From positions 9,028,954 through 9,067,291 of the forward strand of contig NZ_CM002285.1 in assembly GCF_000497445.1 (NCBI RefSeq): a DNA stretch of 38,338 nucleotides. Reading direction: 5' to 3'. This DNA comes from Streptomyces roseochromogenus subsp. oscitans DS 12.976. Its GTDB lineage: Bacteria > Actinomycetota > Actinomycetes > Streptomycetales > Streptomycetaceae. The stretch's first letter is position 1. Every line of letters starts with the position of its first letter. Shown piece after piece: positions 8,122 to 15,407 of the stretch. The translations under genes were made by a program, and so were the position numbers. The notes under the pieces were generated by a model that was not told where the DNA came from, searched no databases, and saw only the letters and a program-made list of their open reading frames with translations.

Positions 8122-8922
8122 TCAGTTGAGGACCGTCTCCGTGACGACGATGTGACCGGCGTCGGGATCGAGGCTCCCGCCGAGCCGGCTGAAAGCGCCG
8201 TCCGTCAGGTCCAGACACTTGGGTTGCTGCGGAGTCGAGGCGAACGTGCCCCGGTCGTTGATGCGGACCACCAGCGACGCGCCGTTGGCGACATTGGTCA
8301 CCTGCACCGCGGTCCCGAAGGGCAACTGGGGCCGGCGGCTCAGCGATGTCGCCGCCGTGTCGGCGTCGTTGTCGAAGAGTTCGCCGCTGGCCGTCAGGGC
8401 CCCGGGCGGCTGGGGGCCGTAGTGGGTCGCCCAGCACTGGTCGGACGACGCCTGTGCGGCCGGGGCGTTCCACTTCTGGTTGGCGCCGCCGCCGCAGCTC
8501 CAGATCTGGATCCGGGTGGCGTTGGCGGGGTTGTCGTCGGTGACGTCCAGGCACTTGTTCGCCTGGGGGTTGACGATGTCGTGGGCAGCGGTGACGGTCC
8601 ATTTCTGGTTGGCGCCGCCGGTACAGGACCACAGCTGCGCCTTGGCGCCGTCGGCGGTGGAATTGCCGGTCACGTCCAGGCACTTGCCGAGGGCGCGGAT
8701 CGTGCCGTCGGAGCCGACCGTCCACTGCTGGGCGTTCGTGCCGTTGCAGTCGTAGAGCTGGACGGGGGTGCCGTCGGCGGATTTGGCCCCGGCGACGTCG
8801 AGACACTTGCCGGCGAGTCCGGTGATGGTGCCTGTGTCGGCCTGGGCGGGGGAGGCGTTGAGCAGGATTGCTGAGAGACCCAGTGCGGCCGCCAGGACGG
8901 CGCCGGGGAAGGACTTGGCCAT
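8122..8922 (-). CDS. Secreted ricin-B lectin + RlpA-like double-psi beta-barrel protein
   Basis: This 266-residue protein uses the ATG at 8922 (MAKSFPGAVL), behind a GAAAGGG ribosome site. Residues 1-28 are a signal peptide ending AQA/DT. Residues of about 31-153 are a ricin-B lectin with three QxW-type repeats, nearly identical in order and wording to the lectin of the downstream chitinase. Residues of about 160-266 are an RlpA/expansin-like barrel (CWATHYGPQPPGALTASGE; LPFGTAVQVTN; VVRINDRGTF; CLDLTDGAFSRLGG) with the catalytic-type Asp D223 of the NDRG motif. RlpA domains act on denuded peptidoglycan or loosen polysaccharide. I infer a carbohydrate-targeted wall- or chitin-loosening protein acting with the chitinase. 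Confidence 0.9.
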   Translation of the reverse strand: MAKSFPGAVLAAALGLSAILLNASPAQADTGTITGLAGKCLDVAGAKSADGTPVQLYDCNGTNAQQWTVGSDGTIRALGKCLDVTGNSTADGAKAQLWSCTGGANQKWTVTAAHDIVNPQANKCLDVTDDNPANATRIQIWSCGGGANQKWNAPAAQASSDQCWATHYGPQPPGALTASGELFDNDADTAATSLSRRPQLPFGTAVQVTNVANGASLVVRINDRGTFASTPQQPKCLDLTDGAFSRLGGSLDPDAGHIVVTETVLN

Positions 8923-9029
8923 GTAGACGGTGGCCCTTTCGGATGGGGTGGGCAGCGGGCAGCGTTCACCTCTGGAACGACTGGTCAACGGTGAACGCGG
9001 CGTGCGGGATGTGGCTGAACCGTGAAACT

Positions 9030-9045
9030 AGAGGTCCAGACCAGT
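9030..9045 (-). promoter_or_regulatory. DasR-responsive element (dre)-like operator
   Basis: Read on the minus strand, this is ACTGGTCTGGACCTCT. The Streptomyces dre consensus is ACTGGTCTAGACCACT, so 14 of 16 positions agree and the GGTC...GACC core is intact. It lies 108 bp upstream of the RlpA-like/lectin start and so ahead of the lectin-chitinase operon. DasR, the GntR-family N-acetylglucosamine regulator, is known to control chitinase genes through this site. Direct repeats TGAAGTAAG follow at 9058-9066 and 9070-9078. Confidence 0.72.
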
Positions 9046-9211
9046 TGCGTCAAGTAGTGAAGTAAGCCATGAAGTAAGGGAGTTGGTGCCCATGCGCCCA
9101 GAGTGCGGTGCAGGCCGTTGACGTCCCGGAGGGGACGTGGTGAAACCCGGACGCGATATGAGGGAAAATGGTTGCCTGGAGAAACCACAGGGAACGCGTG
9201 AAAGGCCCGCC

Positions 9212-9577
9212 ATGCCGCACCTCACCATCGATCACTCCGTCCGCCTGACCGGAGCCTTCGATGCTTGTGCTCTTGTGAAGGAACTGCATCCGCTCGTGGT
9301 CGAGGAGTCCGGTTCGTCGGGTGTGTGCAAGACGCTGATCCGCCCGGTGGAGACCTATGCAGGGGACCCGCCGGGCAGGGAGACCGCTTTCGTCCACGTG
9401 GAAGTCGGCCTCATGCCCGGCCGCTCCGAGGCGCAGAAGGCGCGGCTGTCCGAGAGTGTGCTGGGCCTGCTCGCCAGGCATCTGCCGGCGGGCGACGATG
9501 CGGAGGGACAGGTGGTCATCTCGGTGGAGGTGCGCGACCTCGCCGGCTCCTACCGGCTTTCGCCGTCCGCGCGTTGA
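9212..9577 (+). CDS. 5-carboxymethyl-2-hydroxymuconate delta-isomerase-like tautomerase
   Basis: This 121-residue protein uses the ATG at 9212 (MPHLTIDHSVRLTG). Removal of Met leaves Pro at the N-terminus, the catalytic base of the tautomerase superfamily, and this fixes the start although the frame stays open upstream to 9137. The length and pattern (MPHLT, LIRPVETYAGDPP, FVHVEVGLMPGRS, VISVEVRDL) match the CHMI subfamily, which isomerises CHM in homoprotocatechuate breakdown. No other catechol-pathway gene lies nearby, so the physiological substrate is open. GAAAGG serves as the ribosome site. Confidence 0.9.
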   Translation: MPHLTIDHSVRLTGAFDACALVKELHPLVVEESGSSGVCKTLIRPVETYAGDPPGRETAFVHVEVGLMPGRSEAQKARLSESVLGLLARHLPAGDDAEGQVVISVEVRDLAGSYRLSPSAR

Positions 9578-9634
9578 GACGTCGGGCTGGATTCGGATAC
9601 GGCGCTACGGCGGTTCCGGCGCGCCCGAATTCGG

Positions 9635-10324
9635 TTGTCCGCCGCGTCGCGCCCGCACTACGTTGCCGCGGTGGAACTCTTCTCACGTTCTTGGACGGCG
9701 CTGCGCACGGCGGTCGCCGAGCTTCCGGACGCGGACTTCGCACGGCCGTCGGGCTGTAGCGGCTGGCTGGTCCGGGACCTGGTGTGCCACCTGGTCACCG
9801 ACGCGCAGGACGTCCTGATCACGCTTGTCACTCCCGCCGACACCGAACCGACCGTGGACGCGGTCACCTACTGGAAGCTGGTCGAGCCCCCGACCGGCGA
9901 GGACCCGCTCGACGCTCTGACCCCTCGGCTGGCCGCCGCCTACGGCGAGCCGCGGTGGCTGAAGTTCCACCTGGACGACGTCGGTTCCGCGGCGGGCCGC
10001 GCCGCCGAACTCGCCGATCCGGCCGCCCGTGTCGGCACCCGCGACGAGGTGCTGACCGTCGGCGACTACCTGTCCGCGTACGTGGTCGAGTGGACCCTGC
10101 ATCACCTCGACCTGATCGCCCATCTGCCGGCGGCCGCCGATCCGTCCGCCGAGACCCTCGCGGCGGCCCGCGCGTCGCTGGAGAAGATCGCCGGTACGGC
10201 GTTCCCCGCCGCGCTCTCCGACAAGGACGCGCTGCTGATCGGCACCGGTCGCCGTACACCGACCGACGCCGAGAAGGCCGTACTGGGCGATCTCGCCTCC
10301 GAACTCCCGTTCGTTCTCGGCTGA
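9635..10324 (+). CDS. Maleylpyruvate isomerase / DinB-fold mycothiol-dependent family protein
   Basis: This 229-residue protein matches the MDMPI N-terminal (DinB-like four-helix) domain: LPDADFARPSGCSGWLVRDLVCHLVTDAQD, with H in the second helix, and YVVEWTLHHLDLIAHLP, whose paired His residues would complete a divalent-metal site. In actinobacteria this fold supports mycothiol-dependent transferases and isomerases. The specific reaction cannot be told. The start is uncertain: TTG at 9635 has no clear ribosome site, and GTG at 9671 would drop 12 residues without touching the domain. A hairpin at 10344-10363 follows the stop by 20 nt. Confidence 0.85.
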   Translation: MSAASRPHYVAAVELFSRSWTALRTAVAELPDADFARPSGCSGWLVRDLVCHLVTDAQDVLITLVTPADTEPTVDAVTYWKLVEPPTGEDPLDALTPRLAAAYGEPRWLKFHLDDVGSAAGRAAELADPAARVGTRDEVLTVGDYLSAYVVEWTLHHLDLIAHLPAAADPSAETLAAARASLEKIAGTAFPAALSDKDALLIGTGRRTPTDAEKAVLGDLASELPFVLG

Positions 10325-10343
10325 ACGGCGCAGCTCGGACCGT

Positions 10344-10363
10344 GACCATCTGATGAGATGGTC
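10344..10363 (+). promoter_or_regulatory. Perfect hairpin between DinB-like gene and MMPL gene (terminator or operator)
   Basis: GACCATCT and AGATGGTC form a perfect 8-bp stem around a 4-nt GATG loop, 20 nt after the upstream stop codon and 136 bp before the MMPL start. The tight loop favours a terminator. The dyad symmetry and the GGTCAC further on (10373-10378), which pairs with GTGACC at 10342-10347, would also suit an operator for the exporter gene. Confidence 0.5.
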
Positions 10364-10499
10364 TTCGTATGGGGTCACTATCATGTGGCTGCAAGACAAC
10401 CATTCGAACGGCCCGTCGAACATGGGCTGTTCGGGGTCGCCGATGCCAGGGACCGCTCCCCGGGCTGCGGTGATCTTCCTGTCCAGGAGGACCTTCCGC

Positions 10500-12692
10500 A
10501 TGTTCCGACGTATTGGCAGTACAGTCGTCCGACATCCCGTGTGGACGATAGTGGCATGGCTGATCGCCGCGGTGGCGATCGTCGCCACCGCTCCGAGTCT
10601 GCCCTCGAACAGTGACGAGAGCAGCTTTCTACCCAAGAGTTATGAGTCGATCAAAGCGGCGGATCTACAGCAGAAGGCGTTCCCCAGCGCCTTCACACCG
10701 TCCGCGATCGCGCTCTACCAGCGCACGGACGGCGGCAAGCTGACCGCCGCCGACCAGCAGGACATCGTCCGGATCAGCACCGAACTGGGCAACAAGCACA
10801 TCGACCAGGTGCAGAAGGTCGTCCCCGGCCTGCCGTCCAAGGACGGCAGGTATGACCTGACCCTGGTCCAGATGGACAGCAGGAACGCCGGTCAGCCCAA
10901 ACAGGCCGACGCGGCCAAGACGTTGCGCGACGACGTCAAACAACTGGCCAAGGGTACGCATCTCGACGTCAAGCTCGGCGGCTCCGCCGCCCAGGCCCTC
11001 GACCAGCAGGACTCGTCCAAGCGGGGACAGGCACTGATCGGCTTCGGCACCTTCGCCATCATCCTGGTGACGTTGCTGATCATCTTCCGGGCACCGATCC
11101 TGGCCGTACTGCCCCTGGTGCTGATCGGCCTGGTGTCGGCCATCGCCAACGGTCTGATCGCCTACGCCACCAAGCTGTTCGACCTCCAGGCCAACAGCTC
11201 GATCTCGTCGATCCTGATCGTCGTGCTCTTCGGCGTGGGTACGGACTACTTTCTCTTCCTGATGTTCCGCTACCGCGAACGCCTGCGCGCCGGTGACGAA
11301 CCCAAGCAGGCCATGGTCAACGCGGTCGCCCGGGTCGGGGAGGCCATCGCCTCGGCGGCCGGGGCCGTCATCATCGCCTTCCTCGCGCTGGTGCTGTCCA
11401 CCCTCGGCTTCCTCAAGCAGATGGGCCCGGCGCTCGCCATCGCGGTCGGCGCGACCCTCGTCGCGGGTCTGACCCTGATCCCGGCCGTGGTCTCGCTCAT
11501 CGGACCGAAGGTCTTCTGGCCTTCCAAGTCCTGGCAGAAGGAGCCGGAGAACGCCCGGTTCGCCGCCCTCGGCCGCGGGGTGCAGCGGCGTCCGGCGCTG
11601 ACCGCCGCGGTGTCCGGCCTCATCCTGGTCGCGCTGTCGCTCGGCGTCTTCAGCTTCAACGCCACCTTCGACCTGGCATCGGGCTCCATGCCGAAGACCA
11701 AGGAGTCCATGGTCGTCCAGGACCAGATGCAGAAGGCGTACTCGGCAGGCGCCGCGGCACCCACCGACGTCTACCTGTCCAGCACCGACGGCAAGCCGCT
11801 GGACAAGACCGGCTTCGACGCGTACGCGCAGAAGCTCGGCTCCGTGGACGGGGTCGCCAGCGCCCGTATGACTCAGCTGAACAAGGAAGGCACCACCGCC
11901 GACTTCACCGTCACGCTCAAGTACGAGGCGTCGACGGACAAGGCGATCGACACCGTGGGCAAGGTGCGCGACGCCGCCCACTCCGACGCCCCAGCCGGCA
12001 CCGAGGCGCTCGTCGGCGGCATGTCCTCGATCTACAAGGACATCAACACCGCGGTGAACCACGACTACAAGACGGTCTTCCCGGTGGCCGCCCTCCTCAT
12101 CATGGTCATCCTGGGCCTGCTGCTGCGCAGCGTGGTCGCCCCCTGGTACCTGATCGCCTCGGTGGGCCTCGGCTTCGGCGCCACTCTCGGCGCCACCGTG
12201 TGGATCTTCCAGAAGGGGCAGGGACACTCGGGTCTGATGTTCATGCTCCCGGTGATCATGTATCTGTTCGTGGTCGCCATCGGTACCGACTACAACATCC
12301 TCATGATCGCCCGGCTCCGCGAGGAGGCCCGCGAGGGCCGCGAGCCGCGCGAGGCGGCCGGCATGGCACTGCGGCACGCCGGGCCGACCGTCGCCGCGGC
12401 CGGCTTCATCCTGGCGGCGACCTTCGCCACGATGATGCTGGCGGGCAACTCGCTGCTCACGGAGATGGGTTTCGCGGTGTCCTTCGGCATCGCCGTCGCC
12501 GCCTTCGTCATGGCGATGTTCTTCACGCCGAGCCTCACCGCCCTCATCGGCCACGCCGCGTGGTGGCCGGGGCACGGCGACCGGAGCGAGGTGACGACGC
12601 CGGGAGCGGGCCCCGGACCGAGCGGTTCTGCGTCGGCCTATGGCACCGACCGGGACTCCTTCGCCCGTGATCCCGCGGGACGCCGCAACTAG
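10500..12692 (+). CDS. MMPL-family (RND superfamily) membrane transporter
   Basis: This 730-residue protein starts at the ATG at 10500 (MFRRIGSTVVRHPVWTIVAW); AGGAGG sits 9 nt upstream, and longer starts on the open frame have no such site. It has the MMPL two-fold layout: one helix, a soluble porter loop (about 35-170), five helices, then a repeat of the same pattern with the second loop at about 385-540. Each half carries the family's GTDY motif (GVGTDYFLFLMFRYRE; AIGTDYNILMIARLREE) used for proton relay. MMPL proteins export lipids, siderophores or drugs by proton motive force. The charged, Gly-rich C-terminal tail is cytoplasmic. The substrate is unknown. Confidence 0.94.
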   Translation: MFRRIGSTVVRHPVWTIVAWLIAAVAIVATAPSLPSNSDESSFLPKSYESIKAADLQQKAFPSAFTPSAIALYQRTDGGKLTAADQQDIVRISTELGNKHIDQVQKVVPGLPSKDGRYDLTLVQMDSRNAGQPKQADAAKTLRDDVKQLAKGTHLDVKLGGSAAQALDQQDSSKRGQALIGFGTFAIILVTLLIIFRAPILAVLPLVLIGLVSAIANGLIAYATKLFDLQANSSISSILIVVLFGVGTDYFLFLMFRYRERLRAGDEPKQAMVNAVARVGEAIASAAGAVIIAFLALVLSTLGFLKQMGPALAIAVGATLVAGLTLIPAVVSLIGPKVFWPSKSWQKEPENARFAALGRGVQRRPALTAAVSGLILVALSLGVFSFNATFDLASGSMPKTKESMVVQDQMQKAYSAGAAAPTDVYLSSTDGKPLDKTGFDAYAQKLGSVDGVASARMTQLNKEGTTADFTVTLKYEASTDKAIDTVGKVRDAAHSDAPAGTEALVGGMSSIYKDINTAVNHDYKTVFPVAALLIMVILGLLLRSVVAPWYLIASVGLGFGATLGATVWIFQKGQGHSGLMFMLPVIMYLFVVAIGTDYNILMIARLREEAREGREPREAAGMALRHAGPTVAAAGFILAATFATMMLAGNSLLTEMGFAVSFGIAVAAFVMAMFFTPSLTALIGHAAWWPGHGDRSEVTTPGAGPGPSGSASAYGTDRDSFARDPAGRRN

Positions 12693-12706
12693 CGGCGGCG
12701 TGCCGG

Positions 12707-12745
12707 GGGAGTCCTGCCGAGCCACCACGGCCCGGCAGGACTCCC
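12707..12745 (+). terminator. Terminator hairpin after the MMPL gene
   Basis: A perfect 13-bp stem, GGGAGTCCTGCCG (12707-12719) with CGGCAGGACTCCC (12733-12745), encloses a 13-nt loop, starting 14 nt after the stop codon. Confidence 0.8.
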
Positions 12746-12866
12746 TGCCTGCGCGTCGCGGAGCGCCCGTCAACCGAGCTGGTGACACCGGCAGTTAACC
12801 CAACCGGGATGCCCGCATCAACCGCCGCACGGATGGACGTCCGACGCGGCGAGCACGCTCGGGTGC

Positions 12867-14171
12867 ATGGCATTCACCTCGCACAGACCCGGATGGGCAC
12901 GCGCGACGGCCGTCACGGTGACCGCCCTGCTCATCCTCCTCGCTCCGCCCGCCGGCCGGGCCACCGCCGCCGGGGCGACCCTCCCGCTCGGCGACCCCGG
13001 ACTCGCCGAGACCCGTACGACGCGGACCCTGGCCGACGGCGTGACCCTCACCCGTATCGTCCGGGGGACCGAGCCCGCCCCGGCCGGCCAGATCGACACC
13101 ACGACCCACGGCCCCTGGAAGGTCGACGTCCTGACGATCGACCCGCACCGGGCGCACGGGCACCTGCGGGCGACGTACGGCCCCGACCTGGCCCACACGG
13201 AGAAGACGACCGAGCTGGTGCGCTCCTCCGGGGCCCTGGCCGGCGTCAACGCCTCCTTCTTCACCTACACCGCCAGCGCGGAGTACCCCGGGGACCCGGT
13301 GGGGCTCGGCCTCTACGACGGACGGCTGCTCAGCGAGCCCACCGGCGACGACACGGAGGCCGACCTCGTCGTGGACGCCCACGACAACCGCGTCGTGATG
13401 GGCCGGCTGAGCTGGAAAGGCAGCCTGCACAACCGGCGGACAGGAGCCACGCTGCCGCTGAAGTACGTGAACCATCCGCCCGTCGTGCCGCCCGCCTGCG
13501 CCGGCCTGACCGACGAGACCCGGTGCGCCGTTCCCGGTGACGTCGTGCGCTTCACGCCCGAGTTCGACGGGACCACGCCCGCCGGCGCGGGCGTCGAGGT
13601 GGTCCTCGACCGGCACGGCTGCGTCGTACGCACCCAGTCGACGCGAGGCACCCACCTGACCTCCGGCCAGACCTCGGTGCAGGCCACGGGAGCCGACGCG
13701 GCTGCCCTGCTGCACACCGCGGACGGGGGCTGCCTGCGGACCGAGTCCGTGCTCACCGACGAGCAGGGCCGGCGACTGCCCGTGCACCCGGGGCTGTTCG
13801 GCGTGAACGGCCGCTATCGCCTCACCGCGCACGGCCGCATCGTGGTGCCGGCCGGCGCGGGCAGCTTCTTCGCGCGCAACCCGCGCACGATCGCCGGTAC
13901 GACCCGCGACGGCAAGGTCGTGCTGGCGACCATCGACGGCCGGATGACGACCAGTGTCGGCACCACGATGGACGAAACGGCGGCCGTCGCCCAGGCGTTG
14001 GGCCTGACCGACGCGGTCAACCTGGACGGCGGCGGCTCCACGACCATGTCCGTCGAGGGCACCCTGGCCAACCACCCCAGCGGGACCACCGAACGCGCCG
14101 TGGGCGACGCCCTGGTCTTCGTACCCGGCCCCTACCGCCCCCTGGAATACCGTCCCGCCGACGAGAGTTGA
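12867..14171 (+). CDS. Secreted phosphodiester glycosidase (NAGPA domain)
   Basis: This 434-residue protein has a signal peptide over about residues 1-35 (RATAVTVTALLILLAPPAG, cleavage near ATA/AGA). The C-terminal half holds NAGPA hallmarks: ALAGVNASFFTY near residue 130, FARNPRTIAGTTRDGKVVLATIDGR, and NLDGGGSTTMSVEG with the Asp/Ser-rich active-site loop. NAGPA domains hydrolyse GlcNAc-1-phosphodiester or related sugar-phosphate linkages; bacterial members are exported and proposed to act on wall glycopolymers. The middle (about 200-290) is a less conserved Cys-containing insert. The PPOX gene starts 7 nt after its stop, suggesting cotranscription by proximity rather than shared function. 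Confidence 0.9.
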   Translation: MAFTSHRPGWARATAVTVTALLILLAPPAGRATAAGATLPLGDPGLAETRTTRTLADGVTLTRIVRGTEPAPAGQIDTTTHGPWKVDVLTIDPHRAHGHLRATYGPDLAHTEKTTELVRSSGALAGVNASFFTYTASAEYPGDPVGLGLYDGRLLSEPTGDDTEADLVVDAHDNRVVMGRLSWKGSLHNRRTGATLPLKYVNHPPVVPPACAGLTDETRCAVPGDVVRFTPEFDGTTPAGAGVEVVLDRHGCVVRTQSTRGTHLTSGQTSVQATGADAAALLHTADGGCLRTESVLTDEQGRRLPVHPGLFGVNGRYRLTAHGRIVVPAGAGSFFARNPRTIAGTTRDGKVVLATIDGRMTTSVGTTMDETAAVAQALGLTDAVNLDGGGSTTMSVEGTLANHPSGTTERAVGDALVFVPGPYRPLEYRPADES

Positions 14172-14178
14172 TCACCGT

Positions 14179-14637
14179 ATGACTCAAGGCCCCGCACCCC
14201 GCCCCCTCTCGGACGCGGCCGTCTCGGACCTGCTCGCCAAGCAGCGGTTCGGGACTCTCGCCACGGTGAAGCAGAGCGGCCACCCGCATCTGACCACCAT
14301 GCTCTACACCTGGGACCCCGAGACCCGCGTCGTCCGGCTGTCCACGACCGCCGACCGTGTGAAGGCGAAGCACCTGCGGCGCGATCTGCGGGCGGCGCTG
14401 CATGTACAGGGCGGTGACGTATGGTCGTTCGCCGTCGCCGAGGGATCCGCCGAGGTCTCCGAGGTCACGACGGTGCCCGGTGACGCGGTCGGACGGGAAC
14501 TGCTCGCCATGATCCCGCCGGCCGCGCGACCGGAGAACGAGCACGCCTTCCTCGCCCAGCAGGTCGCCGAACGCCGACTCGTGATCCGGCTGCACGCGGA
14601 ACGGCTGTACGGCACGGCCCTGGACATCAACGGCTAG
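14179..14637 (+). CDS. PPOX-class flavin/F420-dependent oxidoreductase
   Basis: This 152-residue protein has the split-barrel fold of the pyridoxamine-5'-phosphate oxidase superfamily: SDLLAKQRFGTLATVKQSGHPHLTTMLYTW, VVRLSTTADRVKAKHLRRDLRAALHV and RLVIRLHAERLYGTAL. Actinobacterial members of this length often bind F420 (K/R-rich TADRVKAKHLRRD loop) and reduce varied substrates. Start ATG at 14179, 7 nt after the upstream stop. It converges on the GlxA remnant, with stops 14 nt apart. Confidence 0.9.
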   Translation: MTQGPAPRPLSDAAVSDLLAKQRFGTLATVKQSGHPHLTTMLYTWDPETRVVRLSTTADRVKAKHLRRDLRAALHVQGGDVWSFAVAEGSAEVSEVTTVPGDAVGRELLAMIPPAARPENEHAFLAQQVAERRLVIRLHAERLYGTALDING

Positions 14638-14651
14638 CTGTCGCCTGTTCT

Positions 14652-15056
14652 TCACGACGGTGAGGGTGCCGTGACGGTCGAGCGGAAGCGGGCGCGGTAG
14701 GTCGTCGGGGCGATGCCGAGGCGGTGCTGGAAGACCCGGCGGAGCGTCTCGGACGAGCCGAACCCGGCCAGTCGGGCGACCTCCTCGATGCTGTGCCCGC
14801 TCCCTTCCAGGAGCACCTGGGCGGCCTCGGTGCGGACAGCCTCGACGTACTGGCCCGGTGTCATCCCGAGCCGGCTGCGGAACAGCCGGCCGAGATGCCG
14901 GGTACTGAGGCCGGCGCTCCGGGCCAGGGAGCCCAGGTCGTGGTCGGCGGCGGGGTCGCCGGTCACGGCGTCCATCACCCGTCGTACCGCCGAGTCGTCG
15001 GCCCGCTTGGCCGTGAGCCGCGCGCTGAACTGCGACTGGCCGCCCGGCCGGGCCAT
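14652..15056 (-). pseudogene. GlxA-family AraC-type regulator, 3' fragment
   Basis: The 134 codons from an ATG at 15056 encode only the end of a GlxA-type regulator. It begins at GGQSQF, the usual end of the DJ-1/PfpI amidase-like domain, and goes on to the full AraC DNA-binding domain (LGSLARSAGLSTRHLGRLFRS; IEEVARLAGFGSSETLRRVFQHRLGIAPTTYRARF). The DJ-1/PfpI half of about 180 residues is missing. The open frame upstream to 15347 encodes no homologous sequence, because it lies out of frame with the LysE remnant. A free AraC domain might still be made, but the abrupt domain boundary at the junction argues for a deletion product. Confidence 0.75.
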
Positions 15057-15400
15057 GGGGACAGGGACACCGGCCCGGTCCCCGTGATGAACTGCGGCAG
15101 CACCGACACGCCGCACACCCCGGCCTTGGGGTTGCCGAGACTCGTACCGGACCCCGTCGCCCGGCCGCTCCGGCAGCCGGCCCGGCCCCCTCGGCCGGGA
15201 CAGCCGCAGAGCCGATCTCCCCTGCCTCCCCGACCTCCCTGGCCTCGATGGCGTCCCACGATCCCGCCCGCGATCCGTAGCGCCGCGTACGCGCCGGGAC
15301 TGGCCGGCAGGACAGCGGACAGCCCGGCCGCCGAGGCCACGGACCACAGTAGCGAGCCGGTCGCGTTGCCGACGTGTCCAAGCAGCACACCTGGGCCCAA
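15057..15400 (-). pseudogene. LysE-family amino-acid exporter remnant, fused to GlxA fragment by deletion
   Basis: The minus-strand frame from 15400 reads LGPGVLLGHVGNATGSLLWS, then VASAAGLSAVLPASPGAYAA and LRIAGGIVG, which are helices 1-3 of LysE translocators, though about 15 residues between GVLL and GNATG are missing. After a stretch readable only in another frame (WDAIEAREVGEAGEIGSAAV), the first frame resumes with TSLGNPKAGVCGVSVLPQFI, the LysE signature of helix 4. Homology stops at VSLSPWP near 15057, where the GlxA fragment begins. The remaining half of LysE is absent. Frame changes, internal loss and truncation make this a clear pseudogene. Confidence 0.72.
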
Positions 15401-15407
15401 GTGCTCC

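Noticed and set aside
10665..12788. 707-codon open frame on the minus strand across the MMPL gene
   Set aside because: Low-complexity Gly/Arg/Asp/His-rich translation without domains, typical antisense shadow of a high-GC gene.
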